NCBI GenBank assembly: GCA_009703845.1
Contig: WLFI01000016.1
Location: 1 to 9,864, forward strand
Direction: 5' to 3'
Origin: Actinomycetota bacterium
GTDB taxonomy: Bacteria > Actinomycetota > Actinomycetes > Actinomycetales > Microbacteriaceae
DNA length: 9,864 bases
Positions 1 through 7,806 of this stretch are shown in pieces (the first letter of the stretch is position 1; every line of letters begins with the position of its first letter). The notes below the pieces were generated by a model. That model searched no databases and was not told the DNA's origin. It was given only the letters and a program-made list of their open reading frames with translations. The translations under genes were made by a program, and so were the position numbers.

Positions 1-1103
1 TCATCCCAGTTATTTCTAACGGCGTGGTCATCGACCTCGAGGTTCTTTTCCACGAAATCGACGCACTGAACGCTCGCGGCATCGACACCTCGCGCCTGCG
101 CGTATCGGCCAACGCCCACGTCATCACGCCTTATCACGTGACCATCGACAAGACCACCGAGCGCTTTTTGGGCAAGCGCGCCATCGGCACCACCGGCCGC
201 GGCATTGGCCCAACCTATGCCGACAAGATCAACCGCGTTGGCATTCGCATTCAAGACCTCTTCGACGTCTCGATTCTTCGCCAAAAAGTTGAAGGCGCAC
301 TCGTTCAGAAGAACTCACTACTCACCAAGGTTTACAACCGAGCAGCAATTCGAGTGGATGAGGTCGTGGCTGAACTCTTGAGCTATGCCGAGCGTCTTCG
401 CCCGATGGTTGCCGACACCGCGCTAGAGCTGCACGAGGCACTCGAGGCTGGCAAGACCGTTCTGTTCGAGGGCGGCCAGGCCACCATGCTCGACGTCGAC
501 CACGGAACCTACCCGTTCGTAACTTCTTCGAACGCAACCGCCGGTGGAGCATCCACTGGTTCGGGCATTGGCCCTCGCGAGTTCAAGACGGTCATCGGCA
601 TCGTCAAGGCCTACACCACTCGCGTTGGTGCTGGCCCGTTCCCGACCGAACTATTCGACGCATGGGGCGAGCAACTGCGCGCAACCGGCCACGAATACGG
701 CACCACCACCGGCCGCCCGCGCCGCTGTGGCTGGTATGACGCCCCGATCGCCCGCTACTCGGCGCGCATCAACGGCCTCACCGACTTCGTGCTCACCAAG
801 CTCGACGTGCTCACCGGCATCAAAGAGATTCCGGTTTGTGTGGCATACGAGGTTGACGGCAAGCGCGTCGAAGAAGTGCCTGTTTCGCAGAGCGATTTTC
901 ACCACGCCAAGCCGGTCTACGAAATGTTCCCAGGCTGGGACGAAGACATTTCGACCTGCCGCACCTTCGACGAGCTGCCGAAGAACGCGCAAGACTACGT
1001 CGTTGCGCTTGAAAAGCTAAGCGGATGTCGCATCTCGGCGATTGGCGTGGGCCCGGCTCGCGACGCAATCATCGTGCGCCACGACATGCTCGAGGCTAAA
1101 TAG
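1..1103 (+). CDS. purA: Adenylosuccinate synthase, 5'-truncated by the window edge
   Basis: This enzyme joins IMP and aspartate using GTP to form adenylosuccinate, the first committed step from IMP to AMP, in the cytoplasm. The frame is open from base 3 and runs to a TAG stop, giving about 366 visible residues of a family usually near 430. Roughly the first 60-70 residues lie outside the window, including the GTP-binding loop and catalytic Asp and His. Diagnostic blocks are visible in family order: [20 protein letters not shown], the [15 protein letters not shown] block, [18 protein letters not shown], the [10 protein letters not shown] nucleotide/IMP-binding motif, and LTKLDVLTG. The C-terminus ([11 protein letters not shown]) looks complete. 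The gene downstream is convergent, so purA ends its own transcript here. The GTG near base 24 is an internal codon, not the start. Identification is firm. Confidence 0.97.
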   Translation, partial: IPVISNGVVIDLEVLFHEIDALNARGIDTSRLRVSANAHVITPYHVTIDKTTERFLGKRAIGTTGRGIGPTYADKINRVGIRIQDLFDVSILRQKVEGALVQKNSLLTKVYNRAAIRVDEVVAELLSYAERLRPMVADTALELHEALEAGKTVLFEGGQATMLDVDHGTYPFVTSSNATAGGASTGSGIGPREFKTVIGIVKAYTTRVGAGPFPTELFDAWGEQLRATGHEYGTTTGRPRRCGWYDAPIARYSARINGLTDFVLTKLDVLTGIKEIPVCVAYEVDGKRVEEVPVSQSDFHHAKPVYEMFPGWDEDISTCRTFDELPKNAQDYVVALEKLSGCRISAIGVGPARDAIIVRHDMLEAK

Positions 1104-1117
1104 GTTTTATTACCGCA

Positions 1118-1138
1118 GTCGCTCGGCTTGCGAGCGGC
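1118..1138. terminator. Possible bidirectional hairpin between convergent purA and membrane-protein genes
   Basis: The 40-base gap between two converging stop codons holds an inverted repeat: CGCTCG (1120-1125), loop GCTTG, CGAGCG (1131-1136). It extends outward by one G-T wobble and one G-C pair to an 8-bp stem. Its position suits a shared terminator. Neither strand shows a clear run of T after the stem, so this is not a textbook intrinsic terminator and the call rests on position and pairing only. Confidence 0.35.
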
Positions 1139-1143
1139 CAGCT

Positions 1144-1638
1144 CTAGTTAGTCGGGGCTGGGCTTTGGCGCAGTTTTTCGCGCTCAGCAGCGACCAAAAT
1201 CGGGTAGCAAACATCTTCGGTGCGAACAATTTCGCGGTTGAAACTTTCGAACCCAAGCACCAGGTCGCCAGACAGTGCCGAAATGCCCGCGTCGCTCAGG
1301 CGCAAGAAAGCCTCATAAACCTTGCCGAAGTTAGGGTCGGCATCGTTGAACTCGGGGTCATAGAGTTCGATGGCGTCATCGCTGGCATTTAGCACCTGGT
1401 TGAAAGCGTCGTCGACGTCTTTCTTTTCGGCACGCAGGGCCTTATAAAAACCCTCACAGGCGATGATGTCGTTCTTGGCGATCTGTTCTTTTCGAACCTC
1501 TGGGTAGATGACCTGACCATAGAAAACGACTCCGCCGATTAGGGCGACGGCAACGCCGACGGTCGCATAAATCCAGGCGCGAGAGCCTTTGCGCTCGGCA
1601 GACTTTGGCTGTTCGGCCTTGGTTTTCTTTTCGGTCAC
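1144..1638 (-). CDS. Hypothetical single-pass membrane protein, 164 aa
   Basis: I do not recognise this family. From the GTG at 1636-1638 the protein has a lysine/arginine-rich N-terminus (residues 3-20), one hydrophobic helix at about 21-43 (AWIYATVGVAVALIGG onward), and an acidic, probably helical C-terminal domain of about 120 residues. The positive-inside rule predicts that this domain faces outward. It has only two cysteines, C61 and C144, both in the predicted external domain, so a disulfide is possible. The start is chosen because GGAGG lies four bases upstream of the GTG. The frame stays open to 1770, but the extra residues are low-complexity Ser-rich sequence that would run over the Shine-Dalgarno site and the 5' end of the divergent gene. 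It is convergent with purA and divergent from the gene at 1703. Function unknown. Confidence 0.75.
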   Translation of the reverse strand: MTEKKTKAEQPKSAERKGSRAWIYATVGVAVALIGGVVFYGQVIYPEVRKEQIAKNDIIACEGFYKALRAEKKDVDDAFNQVLNASDDAIELYDPEFNDADPNFGKVYEAFLRLSDAGISALSGDLVLGFESFNREIVRTEDVCYPILVAAEREKLRQSPAPTN

Positions 1639-1667
1639 GATTCCTCCACTCTCAAGGATAAATCGTT

Positions 1668-1696
1668 TTGTGATTCTCTCGCTCGCGACAGACAAT
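1668..1696 (+). promoter_or_regulatory. Candidate promoter for a leaderless transcript of the gene at 1703
   Basis: TTGTGA (1668-1673) and GACAAT (1691-1696) are separated by exactly 17 bases. Each matches the sigma-70 consensus at four of six positions. The -10 box ends six bases before the ATG at 1703, so transcription would begin at or next to the start codon. No Shine-Dalgarno sequence precedes that ATG, which fits leaderless translation, a common mode in actinobacteria. The match is modest and unproven. Confidence 0.4.
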
Positions 1697-1702
1697 TGAT
1701 TC

Positions 1703-2236
1703 ATGCGTGAACGAGACGAACTCGATGCGCCCGACGAAGCTATCGAAAACTGGGGCGAAACAGTTGTCACGCACGCGCCGTTTTATCGCATGCTCTACTA
1801 CCCCGACGTGCTCGATTTGCGCCGTTGCGGTTATGAGGTGGCAACTTTCGCCGAGCTCTTTGACCGCCTAGACGGCGCGGTTGTGTCGCAGGCCCGCGTT
1901 GCTCACGAGTTGCTTCACCAGCCCGGCGGCAATGCCATTTGGAACCCGCACCGCGCCCGCCAAATCGAGTTCAGCACCCGCGCCGCCCTGCACCGATTCG
2001 GGCTCAGCGATGCCCCGACAATGCTGCGACGGATGCTCGGCCGAGCCTTCCCCGGCGACTCCGTTTCACACCTCGCCGTCGACCTGCTAAACGTGTTCTT
2101 TTGGGCGGCACTAGCCCAAATCGCTCGCGACTACGCCTGGCGCATGCCGCAGCTCGCGATGTATGCCGACTACCTCGAATACCCGGTAGTGGCCGCATTC
2201 GGTATGCCAGCATCCACCGCTAAAAACGCCGCCTAA
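1703..2236 (+). CDS. Hypothetical protein, 177 aa
   Basis: I cannot assign this protein to a family. It is mostly helix-forming, with no signal peptide and no convincing membrane span. The most hydrophobic stretch (DLLNVFFWAALAQIARDYAW, about 127-146) contains charged residues and looks like a buried helix. It is rich in Arg, Ala and His and has one cysteine (C42). The start is the first ATG, which has no Shine-Dalgarno site; a candidate promoter sits so close upstream that the message may be leaderless. An internal ATG at residue 30 is an alternative start, but the preceding residues look like ordinary coding sequence. The gene is divergent from the small membrane protein and lies 51 bases before the dehydrogenase on the same strand. 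Base composition and codon use match the neighbours, so it is probably a real conserved lineage gene rather than a shadow. Confidence 0.7.
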   Translation: MRERDELDAPDEAIENWGETVVTHAPFYRMLYYPDVLDLRRCGYEVATFAELFDRLDGAVVSQARVAHELLHQPGGNAIWNPHRARQIEFSTRAALHRFGLSDAPTMLRRMLGRAFPGDSVSHLAVDLLNVFFWAALAQIARDYAWRMPQLAMYADYLEYPVVAAFGMPASTAKNAA

Positions 2237-2275
2237 GCCCTAAGCAAAAGGCAAACCGCCGGGACGGTAGCGAAA

Positions 2276-2281
2276 TAGACT
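2276..2281 (+). promoter_or_regulatory. Candidate -10 box for a leaderless dehydrogenase transcript
   Basis: TAGACT fits the TAnnnT pattern of actinobacterial -10 elements and ends six bases before the ATG at 2288, which would put the transcription start at the A of the start codon. The sequence between (GAACCC) has no Shine-Dalgarno motif. No convincing -35 box is seen at 17-18 bases upstream. Confidence 0.4.
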
Positions 2282-2287
2282 GAACCC

Positions 2288-3337
2288 ATGACCCAATCAC
2301 GCGTGCTTTTAACCCAGTCACCAACCTCGAACTTTGAAAAGAGCACCATCGAACGCGGTGAGCTTGGGGCCAACGAGGTTTTGATCGACATCGCCTACTC
2401 GGGCATCTGCCACAGCGACCTGCACCAGGCGCGCAACGAGTGGTTCGAGGGCATTTTTCCGATGGTTCCGGGGCACGAAATCGCCGGCCACGTTGCCGCG
2501 GTGGGTTCGGCCGTAACCAAGTTCAAGGTCGGCGACCGCGCCGGTGTCGGCACCATGGTTGGCTCATGCGGTGAGTGCGAATACTGCAAGGCTGGCCGCC
2601 AAAACGTGTGCCTCAAGGGCAACGTGCAAACCTACAACGGTCGTCACTACGACGGTCGCCCGACTTTCGGCGGCTACTCGTCGAGCATCGCCGTTGACGA
2701 AAACTTTGCGCTGAGCATCCCAGAAAATTTGGGCTTGGATGCTGCCGCACCACTGCTCTGCGCAGGCATCACCGTTTATGCGCCGCTCAAGCGTTGGGCC
2801 GCGGGGCCGGGCAAGCGCGTTGCGATCATGGGCATGGGTGGCCTGGGTCACCTGGGAGTCAAGTTCGCCGCAGCTTTCGGGGCCGAAACCTATGTGCTCG
2901 GCACCTCACCGGCTAAGGCAGCCGACGCAGCGTCATTCGGCGCAACCGGCTACATCTTGGTCAACGACGAGGCCACCTTCGAGAAGTACCACAACTTCTT
3001 CGACATCGTTTTGAACACCACATCGAGCAACATCGCCGTCGACAAGATTCTCGGTCTGCTGCGCGTTGGCGGAAGCCTGGTAAACGTGGGTCTGCCACCT
3101 GCCGATGAGCACTTCAACCCGTTCAGCTTGATTGCCTCAATGAAGTCGATTTCGGGTTCAAACACCGGCGGCATCGACGAGACTCAGGCGATGCTAGATT
3201 TCTGCGCCGAGCACTCGATTGCTGCCGAGGTTGAGATAGTTGACGCCACCGAGGCTTCGGCCATCGACCGCGCCTACGACCGCATGCTGCACTCGGATGT
3301 TCGCTACCGCTTCGTCATCGACGCGACAACGATCTAG
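2288..3337 (+). CDS. Zinc-dependent NAD(P) alcohol dehydrogenase / aldehyde reductase (MDR, CAD-like)
   Basis: A cytoplasmic medium-chain dehydrogenase of 349 residues, the usual family length, interconverting alcohols and aldehydes. The catalytic zinc set is visible: C41 in GICHSDLH, H63 and E64 in PGHE, and C158 in APLLCAG. The four structural-zinc cysteines are C94, C97, C100 and C108. The Rossmann loop is GMGGLGH (182-188). The second strand ends LGTSPAK with no acidic residue, which suggests NADPH rather than NADH, as in the cinnamyl-alcohol/YahK/Ahr branch. That branch commonly works as a broad aldehyde reductase, so the likely role is detoxification or reduction of aldehydes; the true substrate is unknown. 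No Shine-Dalgarno is seen; a -10 box lies about seven bases upstream. Its stop codon overlaps that of araA on the other strand. It is not part of the ara operon, which runs the opposite way. Confidence 0.93.
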   Translation: MTQSRVLLTQSPTSNFEKSTIERGELGANEVLIDIAYSGICHSDLHQARNEWFEGIFPMVPGHEIAGHVAAVGSAVTKFKVGDRAGVGTMVGSCGECEYCKAGRQNVCLKGNVQTYNGRHYDGRPTFGGYSSSIAVDENFALSIPENLGLDAAAPLLCAGITVYAPLKRWAAGPGKRVAIMGMGGLGHLGVKFAAAFGAETYVLGTSPAKAADAASFGATGYILVNDEATFEKYHNFFDIVLNTTSSNIAVDKILGLLRVGGSLVNVGLPPADEHFNPFSLIASMKSISGSNTGGIDETQAMLDFCAEHSIAAEVEIVDATEASAIDRAYDRMLHSDVRYRFVIDATTI

Positions 3338-4836
3338 AGGCGCTCCGCCAAGCGGTGATAGGCCGCACTCCACTGCAGTTCTTTTCTGAACTCGCGCATG
3401 CGGGTTTCTTCGTCAATCACCACGAGCTCGATCTTGGCCATGCGGGCGAAGTCTTCGATGGTTTCGGCCGACACCGAGTTGGTTAGCACCGTGTGGTGGG
3501 AGCCTCCAGCGAGCATCCACGCTTCTGCCGATGTTTCGAGCGACGGAGCCGGCTGCCAAACGGCGCGGGCCACTGGCAGGTTTGGCAAGTCTTCGTTCGG
3601 CTCGACGATTTCGATTTCGTTCTGCACGATTCTGAAACGGTCACCGAGGTCAACCAGGCAAACCACACGGCCCTGAGCCGGGGTAGCGGTGAACACCATG
3701 CGAACGGGGTCTTCTTTGCCGCCGATGCCCAGCGGGTGAATCTCGATCTTTGGCTTTGCCTTGGTGATGGTCGGACAAACTTCGAGCATGTGAGCGCCGA
3801 GAACCTTGGCTGGGCCCGGGCCGAAGTGGTAGGTGTAGTCCTCCATAAACGAGGTGCCACCACCCGCCGGGGTCATGCTCTTCAAGATTGCGCCAAGAGC
3901 CGAGGTCTTCCAGTCGCCTTCGCCACCAAAACCATAGCCATCGGCCATCAGACGCTGCACGGCGAGGCCTGGCAGCTGCTTGAGGTCGCCGAGGTCTTCG
4001 AAGTTCGAGGTGAAGGCGTTGAATCCGCCCGCCTCTAGAAAACCGCGAAGGGCGATTTCTTGTTTGGCCGCATAAACGAGCGAGTCGTGGCGGGCTGCGC
4101 CAGCTTTCAACTCGGATGCTACGTCGTAAAGTTGCTCGTATTCGGCGGCTAGCGCCTCGGCGTCGGCGTCGCTAACGGCTGCCACGGCGGCAACCAGCGC
4201 GTTTACGCCATAGTTCTCGACCGAGATGCCTAGAGCCATCTGGGCAGACACCTTGTCGCCGTCGGTGACCGAGACAAAGCGCATGTTGTCGCCGAAGCGA
4301 GCGAGCTTTAGGTTGCGCGAGGTGTTGTAGCCAACGGCCGCGGTGATCCAGGCCGAAACCCTGGCGGCAACCGAAGCCGAAGCCGGGTCGCCGACCACGA
4401 TCTTGCGCGCGATGCCCATGCGAGTGACCATGTGTGCATACTCGCGGTCACCGTGAGCCGCTTGGTTCAAGTTCATGAAGTCCATGTCGATGGTCGACCA
4501 CGGCAGCGACTGGTTGGCCTGGGTGTGCAGGTGCATCAGCGGCTTTTGCAGGGCGTCGAGGCCGGCAATCCACATTTTTGCGGGTGAGAAGGTGTGCATC
4601 CACGTGATTACACCGATGCAGGCATCGCTTGCCGATGCGTCGAGCATGGTGCGGCGAATGGCGTCGGCGTTCTTGAGGGTCGGCTTATAAACCAGCTTGA
4701 CGCTGGTTGATAGCCCGGCCTCGAGCGCGGCCAAAACGGCCTTCGACTGTTCGGCGACCTGCGCCAGAGTCTCTTCGCCATATAGGTCTTGGCTACCGGT
4801 TAGAAACCAAACTTCAAGGTTTTGTTTGTTGCTCAT
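3334..4836 (-). CDS. araA: L-arabinose isomerase
   Basis: Converts L-arabinose to L-ribulose in the cytoplasm, the first catabolic step. It is 500 residues long, the normal size for the family, and full length. The start [20 protein letters not shown] is typical of AraA. Active-site and metal residues known from the family are present: E306 in GGEGDWK, E332 in [11 protein letters not shown]349 in GAHMLEVCP, and H448 in GGSHHTV. An AGAAAG sequence eight bases before the ATG is the probable ribosome site and fills the 22-base gap after the permease gene. It is the last gene of the minus-strand operon, after the transporter rather than beside araD. Its stop shares a CTAG with the convergent dehydrogenase, leaving no intergenic terminator. 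Identification is firm. Confidence 0.98.
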   Translation of the reverse strand: MSNKQNLEVWFLTGSQDLYGEETLAQVAEQSKAVLAALEAGLSTSVKLVYKPTLKNADAIRRTMLDASASDACIGVITWMHTFSPAKMWIAGLDALQKPLMHLHTQANQSLPWSTIDMDFMNLNQAAHGDREYAHMVTRMGIARKIVVGDPASASVAARVSAWITAAVGYNTSRNLKLARFGDNMRFVSVTDGDKVSAQMALGISVENYGVNALVAAVAAVSDADAEALAAEYEQLYDVASELKAGAARHDSLVYAAKQEIALRGFLEAGGFNAFTSNFEDLGDLKQLPGLAVQRLMADGYGFGGEGDWKTSALGAILKSMTPAGGGTSFMEDYTYHFGPGPAKVLGAHMLEVCPTITKAKPKIEIHPLGIGGKEDPVRMVFTATPAQGRVVCLVDLGDRFRIVQNEIEIVEPNEDLPNLPVARAVWQPAPSLETSAEAWMLAGGSHHTVLTNSVSAETIEDFARMAKIELVVIDEETRMREFRKELQWSAAYHRLAERL

Positions 4837-4858
4837 TTTGGTTTCTTTCTAGCCACCG

Positions 4859-6109
4859 CTACTTGCGGTTCTTGCTCCACACATCGAATGCCACGGCGAG
4901 TAGCAGCACGAGACCCTTGATGGTCATCTGTGCGTCGATACCGACCGATAGCAGGTTCATGCCGTTACCCAATACACCTTGGATGAGACCACCGACCATT
5001 GAGCCGGTAACCGTTCCAACACCACCCTGAACGGCGGCACCACCGATGAATACCGATGAAATGGCGTCGAGCTCGAAGCCGTCACCTGCCTTTGGCACTG
5101 CAGAGTTCATGCGGGCTGCGATCAAGACACCTGACAGAGCCGCTAGAGCACCCATGTTCACGAACAACCAGAAGTTCACACGACGAACGTTGATGCCCGA
5201 GAGCATTGCTGCGTGCAGGTTTCCACCGATTGCATAAATGTGGCGGCCGAAAGTGGTCTTGTTCATGACCATGGTGTAAATCACGATCAAGAACACCAGC
5301 AGAATCAGGGTGTAAGGAATACCGTTTGCCTGGCTGAGCTGAAAACCAACGTAGGCGACCATGGTCGAAAGGGCGATGTTCTTGCCAAAGAACCAGAAGC
5401 TTGGCTCGGTTGGCTGGCCATACTTGATGCGACCGGCACGGGTGCGCACGGCCTGAAACCAAATCGCCAAGATGCCGAGAGCTGTCGCAATCAGAGCCCA
5501 TGCGTTGAATTGCTCGGGCAAACCTATGGCTGTGCCAAGAGCATTCTCTTTATCGAGAAAGCCGTTTCCGATTGCGCGAAACTCGTCAGGGAACGGACCG
5601 ATGTTCGAGTTCTGCAGAGTCATCAGAGCCATACCGCGGAACAGCAACATACCGGCCAGGGTAACGATGAAGGCGGGGATGCCCACATAGGCCACCCAGT
5701 AGCCTTGCCACACACCAACCAGCGCACCTACCGCGATTGCACCGAGAATACCGGCCCACCAAGGAAGCGCAGGCAGCCAATCCCAGCCGTCTTGTTCAAG
5801 CGGTCGAACCACCAGCACACCGGCGACAGCGCCGATGAACGCGGCCAACGAACCAACCGAAAGGTCGATGTGGCCGGCGATGATAATCATGACCATACCT
5901 ATGGCTAGAACGAGAATGTATCCGTTCTGCACCACCAGGTTCGACCAGTTGGTCGGGGTGATCGAAGCTGCGTTAGGGGTGGTGGCAGCAAAGAAGATGA
6001 TCAGACCGAGCAGAGCCAAGAAGATACCGTTTTGGCGCAGGTTTACGCCCTCGAGCTTCTCGCTCAAACCGCCTAGAAAACCCTTTTTGGCGTTCGATGC
6101 ATCAGACAT
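4859..6109 (-). CDS. mmsB: Sugar ABC transporter permease, multiple-monosaccharide type (GguB/MmsB-like)
   Basis: Inner-membrane channel of a CUT2-type sugar importer, 416 residues and about ten hydrophobic segments. It is longer than ribose-type permeases (about 320) but in the range of the GguB/XylH group. Family marks include [10 protein letters not shown] (78-87), [17 protein letters not shown] (143-159), [10 protein letters not shown] (288-297) in the cytoplasmic loop that contacts the ATPase, and [17 protein letters not shown] (354-370). The region around 228-245 ([15 protein letters not shown]) forms the extra loop of this longer subgroup. Its ATG overlaps the end of the ATPase gene by eight bases, which suggests translational coupling; an AAGGA lies within the ATPase reading frame upstream. 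Only one permease is present, so it presumably forms a homodimer. With araA and araD alongside, L-arabinose is the likeliest substrate, possibly with galactose, fucose or xylose as for ChvE systems. Confidence 0.92.
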   Translation of the reverse strand: MSDASNAKKGFLGGLSEKLEGVNLRQNGIFLALLGLIIFFAATTPNAASITPTNWSNLVVQNGYILVLAIGMVMIIIAGHIDLSVGSLAAFIGAVAGVLVVRPLEQDGWDWLPALPWWAGILGAIAVGALVGVWQGYWVAYVGIPAFIVTLAGMLLFRGMALMTLQNSNIGPFPDEFRAIGNGFLDKENALGTAIGLPEQFNAWALIATALGILAIWFQAVRTRAGRIKYGQPTEPSFWFFGKNIALSTMVAYVGFQLSQANGIPYTLILLVFLIVIYTMVMNKTTFGRHIYAIGGNLHAAMLSGINVRRVNFWLFVNMGALAALSGVLIAARMNSAVPKAGDGFELDAISSVFIGGAAVQGGVGTVTGSMVGGLIQGVLGNGMNLLSVGIDAQMTIKGLVLLLAVAFDVWSKNRK

Positions 6110-7640
6110 TCGACTTTTCCTTTTCTTTGGTCATGTACTTCATAAGTAGTTCTGGGCTAGCCTCGGCGCGGGTGGCCTCGCCGGTGATGACACCCTCAGA
6201 AATCGCATAGATTCGGTCGCAGATACCCAAAAGCTCTGGCAGCTCGCTCGAAATCACGATCACGCCTTTGCCTTCGTCAACTAGGCGCTGGATGATCAGA
6301 TAAATCTCATACTTAGCGCCAACGTCGATGCCTCGGGTAGGTTCATCCAAGATCAAAATCTCTGGAGCGGTGTTGATCCACTGGCTCAAAACCACCTTCT
6401 GCTGGTTACCACCCGAGAGCTTGCCAACAATCGAAAGCACCGAAGGGGCCTTGATGTTCATGCTCTCGCGGTAGCTGCTGCCAACCCGAAACTCTTCGTT
6501 GTCGTCGACCAGGCCGCGCTTGACGAACTTTTTAAGTGAAGCCATTGAGATGTTGCGCTTGATGTCATCGATCAGGTTCAAGCCAAAACGCTTGCGGTCT
6601 TCGGTGGCATAGGCAATGCCTGCGTCGATGGCGCCGCGAATGGTGCGCACATCCACCTCTTTGCCGTTCACAAAAACCTTGCCGCTGATGTTCGAGCCCC
6701 ACGAGTGGCCAAACACGCTGCGAGCCAGCTCGGTGCGACCAGCACCCATGATGCCGGCTAGGCCCACGATCTCGCCGCGGCGAACATAGAGGTTGGCGTT
6801 GTCGACAACGACTCGCGCTTTGTCTTCGGGGTGGTGAACCGTCCAGTTTTCGACTCTGAACACCTCTTCGCCGAGGGTCGGGGTGTGAGCCGGGTAGCGG
6901 TTCTCCATCTCACGGCCAACCATGCCCTTGATGATGCGCTCTTGGTCGACTTTGCCGCCGGCCATGTCGAGAGTCTCGATGGTCTTGCCATCGCGAATGA
7001 TGGTGGTCTTGTCGGCGATCGATGCGATCTCGTTGAGCTTGTGCGAAATGATGATGCAAGAGATGCCCTGGCTGCGCAGTTGGCGAAGCAGGTCGAGCAG
7101 ATGTGACGAGTCTTCGTCGTTGAGGGCGGCGGTTGGTTCATCCAAGATCAAAAGGCGAACCTGCTTGCTCAGCGCTTTGGCGATTTCGACCAACTGCTGC
7201 TTGCCAACACCGATCTCCATGACCTTGGTGTCTGGCTTTTCGCGAAGACCAACCTTGGCCATGAGCTTCTGCGCCTCTTGGTTGGTGCGGTTCCAGTCGA
7301 TTAGGCCGCGCTTTGTGATTTCGTTGTTTAGAAAAATGTTCTCGGCGATCGAGAGGTGGGGGCTGAGCGCGAGTTCTTGGTGAATGATGACGATGCCTTT
7401 GGCTTCACTCTCGCGAATGTTCTTGAAGGCCTGAATCTCGCCTTCATAAAAAATGTCACCCTCATAGGTGCCGTGTGGGTACACACCAGAAAGCACCTTC
7501 ATGAGGGTTGATTTGCCTGCGCCGTTCTCGCCACAGATGGCGTGAATCTCGCCGCGCTTAACTTCGAGGCTTACGTTGTCTAGCGCTCGAACACCCGGAA
7601 AAGTCTTTGTGATGTTTCGCATCTCGAGAATGTTGTTCAT
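6102..7640 (-). CDS. mmsA: Sugar ABC transporter ATPase with two nucleotide-binding domains (GguA/MmsA-like)
   Basis: Powers sugar import at the cytoplasmic face of the membrane. The 512 residues hold two tandem ABC domains, as usual in CUT2 importers. Domain 1 has Walker [10 protein letters not shown] (37-45), an atypical signature [14 protein letters not shown] (144-157), Walker B LLILDEPT (163-170) and a switch histidine in IIISH (200). Domain 2 has a degenerate Walker [10 protein letters not shown] (296-304), with Arg in place of the catalytic-loop Lys, then signature LSGGNQQK (408-415) and Walker B ILILDEPT (428-435). The switch position there is SSE instead of His. This pattern of one competent and one degenerate site is known for the RbsA/XylG/GguA family and is not damage. 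Only a weak Shine-Dalgarno (GAGTCGAAG) precedes the ATG. It follows the binding-protein gene after 166 bases containing a strong hairpin, and overlaps the permease gene by eight bases. Confidence 0.94.
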   Translation of the reverse strand: MNNILEMRNITKTFPGVRALDNVSLEVKRGEIHAICGENGAGKSTLMKVLSGVYPHGTYEGDIFYEGEIQAFKNIRESEAKGIVIIHQELALSPHLSIAENIFLNNEITKRGLIDWNRTNQEAQKLMAKVGLREKPDTKVMEIGVGKQQLVEIAKALSKQVRLLILDEPTAALNDEDSSHLLDLLRQLRSQGISCIIISHKLNEIASIADKTTIIRDGKTIETLDMAGGKVDQERIIKGMVGREMENRYPAHTPTLGEEVFRVENWTVHHPEDKARVVVDNANLYVRRGEIVGLAGIMGAGRTELARSVFGHSWGSNISGKVFVNGKEVDVRTIRGAIDAGIAYATEDRKRFGLNLIDDIKRNISMASLKKFVKRGLVDDNEEFRVGSSYRESMNIKAPSVLSIVGKLSGGNQQKVVLSQWINTAPEILILDEPTRGIDVGAKYEIYLIIQRLVDEGKGVIVISSELPELLGICDRIYAISEGVITGEATRAEASPELLMKYMTKEKEKSNV

Positions 7641-7743
7641 TTGACTTCGACTCTATCGTTTGAGGCTCTTGGTTCGGGTGGAGCGGTTTTTGCTTACAGC
7701 TTGTTGCTGGGGTTTTATTGCGTGGATGCTGCGCTGTGGTGCT

Positions 7744-7791
7744 CTGTGGGGGATTGGTGGGGCGAATTGCTTCGCCCCACCAATCTCACAG
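7744..7791 (-). terminator. Strong intercistronic hairpin between binding-protein and ATPase genes
   Basis: A perfect 15-bp inverted repeat with a 4-base loop: GATTGGTGGGGCGAA (7752-7766), loop TTGC, TTCGCCCCACCAATC (7771-7785). After a small interior bulge, a second 5-bp stem continues outward (CTGTG 7744-7748 with CACAG 7787-7791). It begins 15 bases past the stop of the binding-protein gene as transcribed. There is no T-run on either strand after the stem, so it is unlikely to be a full intrinsic terminator. Similar hairpins after binding-protein genes (malE is the classic case) block 3' exonucleases and lower downstream expression, which gives excess binding protein over ATPase. That role is inferred. 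A weak or partial terminator is the alternative. Confidence 0.7.
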
Positions 7792-7806
7792 TGTTGCTGG
7801 GTTTAC

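Noticed and set aside
460..530. PurA reads FEGGQAT where the best-known bacterial enzymes have FEGAQGT
   Set aside because: The substitutions are conservative and, as far as I recall, usual in actinobacterial PurA; the surrounding nucleotide and IMP motifs are intact.
1639..1770. Longer 208-residue version of the membrane protein starting at 1770
   Set aside because: The added 44 residues are low-complexity, overlap the divergent gene and cover the GGAGG ribosome site; the GTG at 1638 is better supported.
3341..3355. Small inverted repeat CCGC/GCGG just past the dehydrogenase stop
   Set aside because: A four-base stem within araA codons with no T-run is too weak to be a terminator.
3493..4038. 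181-codon plus-strand open frame opposite araA
   Set aside because: It is a shadow of araA, whose motifs are unambiguous; no supporting start signal was seen.
5213..5908. 231-codon plus-strand open frame opposite the permease gene
   Set aside because: It is antisense to a clearly real membrane protein, with low-complexity His/Gln/Arg-rich translation and no ribosome site; it is an artefact of codon bias.
6727..6755. Degenerate second Walker A (GAGRTE, no Lys) in the ATPase
   Set aside because: This is the normal state of the second domain in CUT2 sugar-importer ATPases such as RbsA and XylG, not a mutation.
7702..7801. Direct repeat TGTTGCTGGG at 7702-7711 and 7792-7801 flanking the hairpin
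   Set aside because: Only ten bases plus a loosely similar tail; with no mobile-element features between the copies, chance is the simpler explanation.
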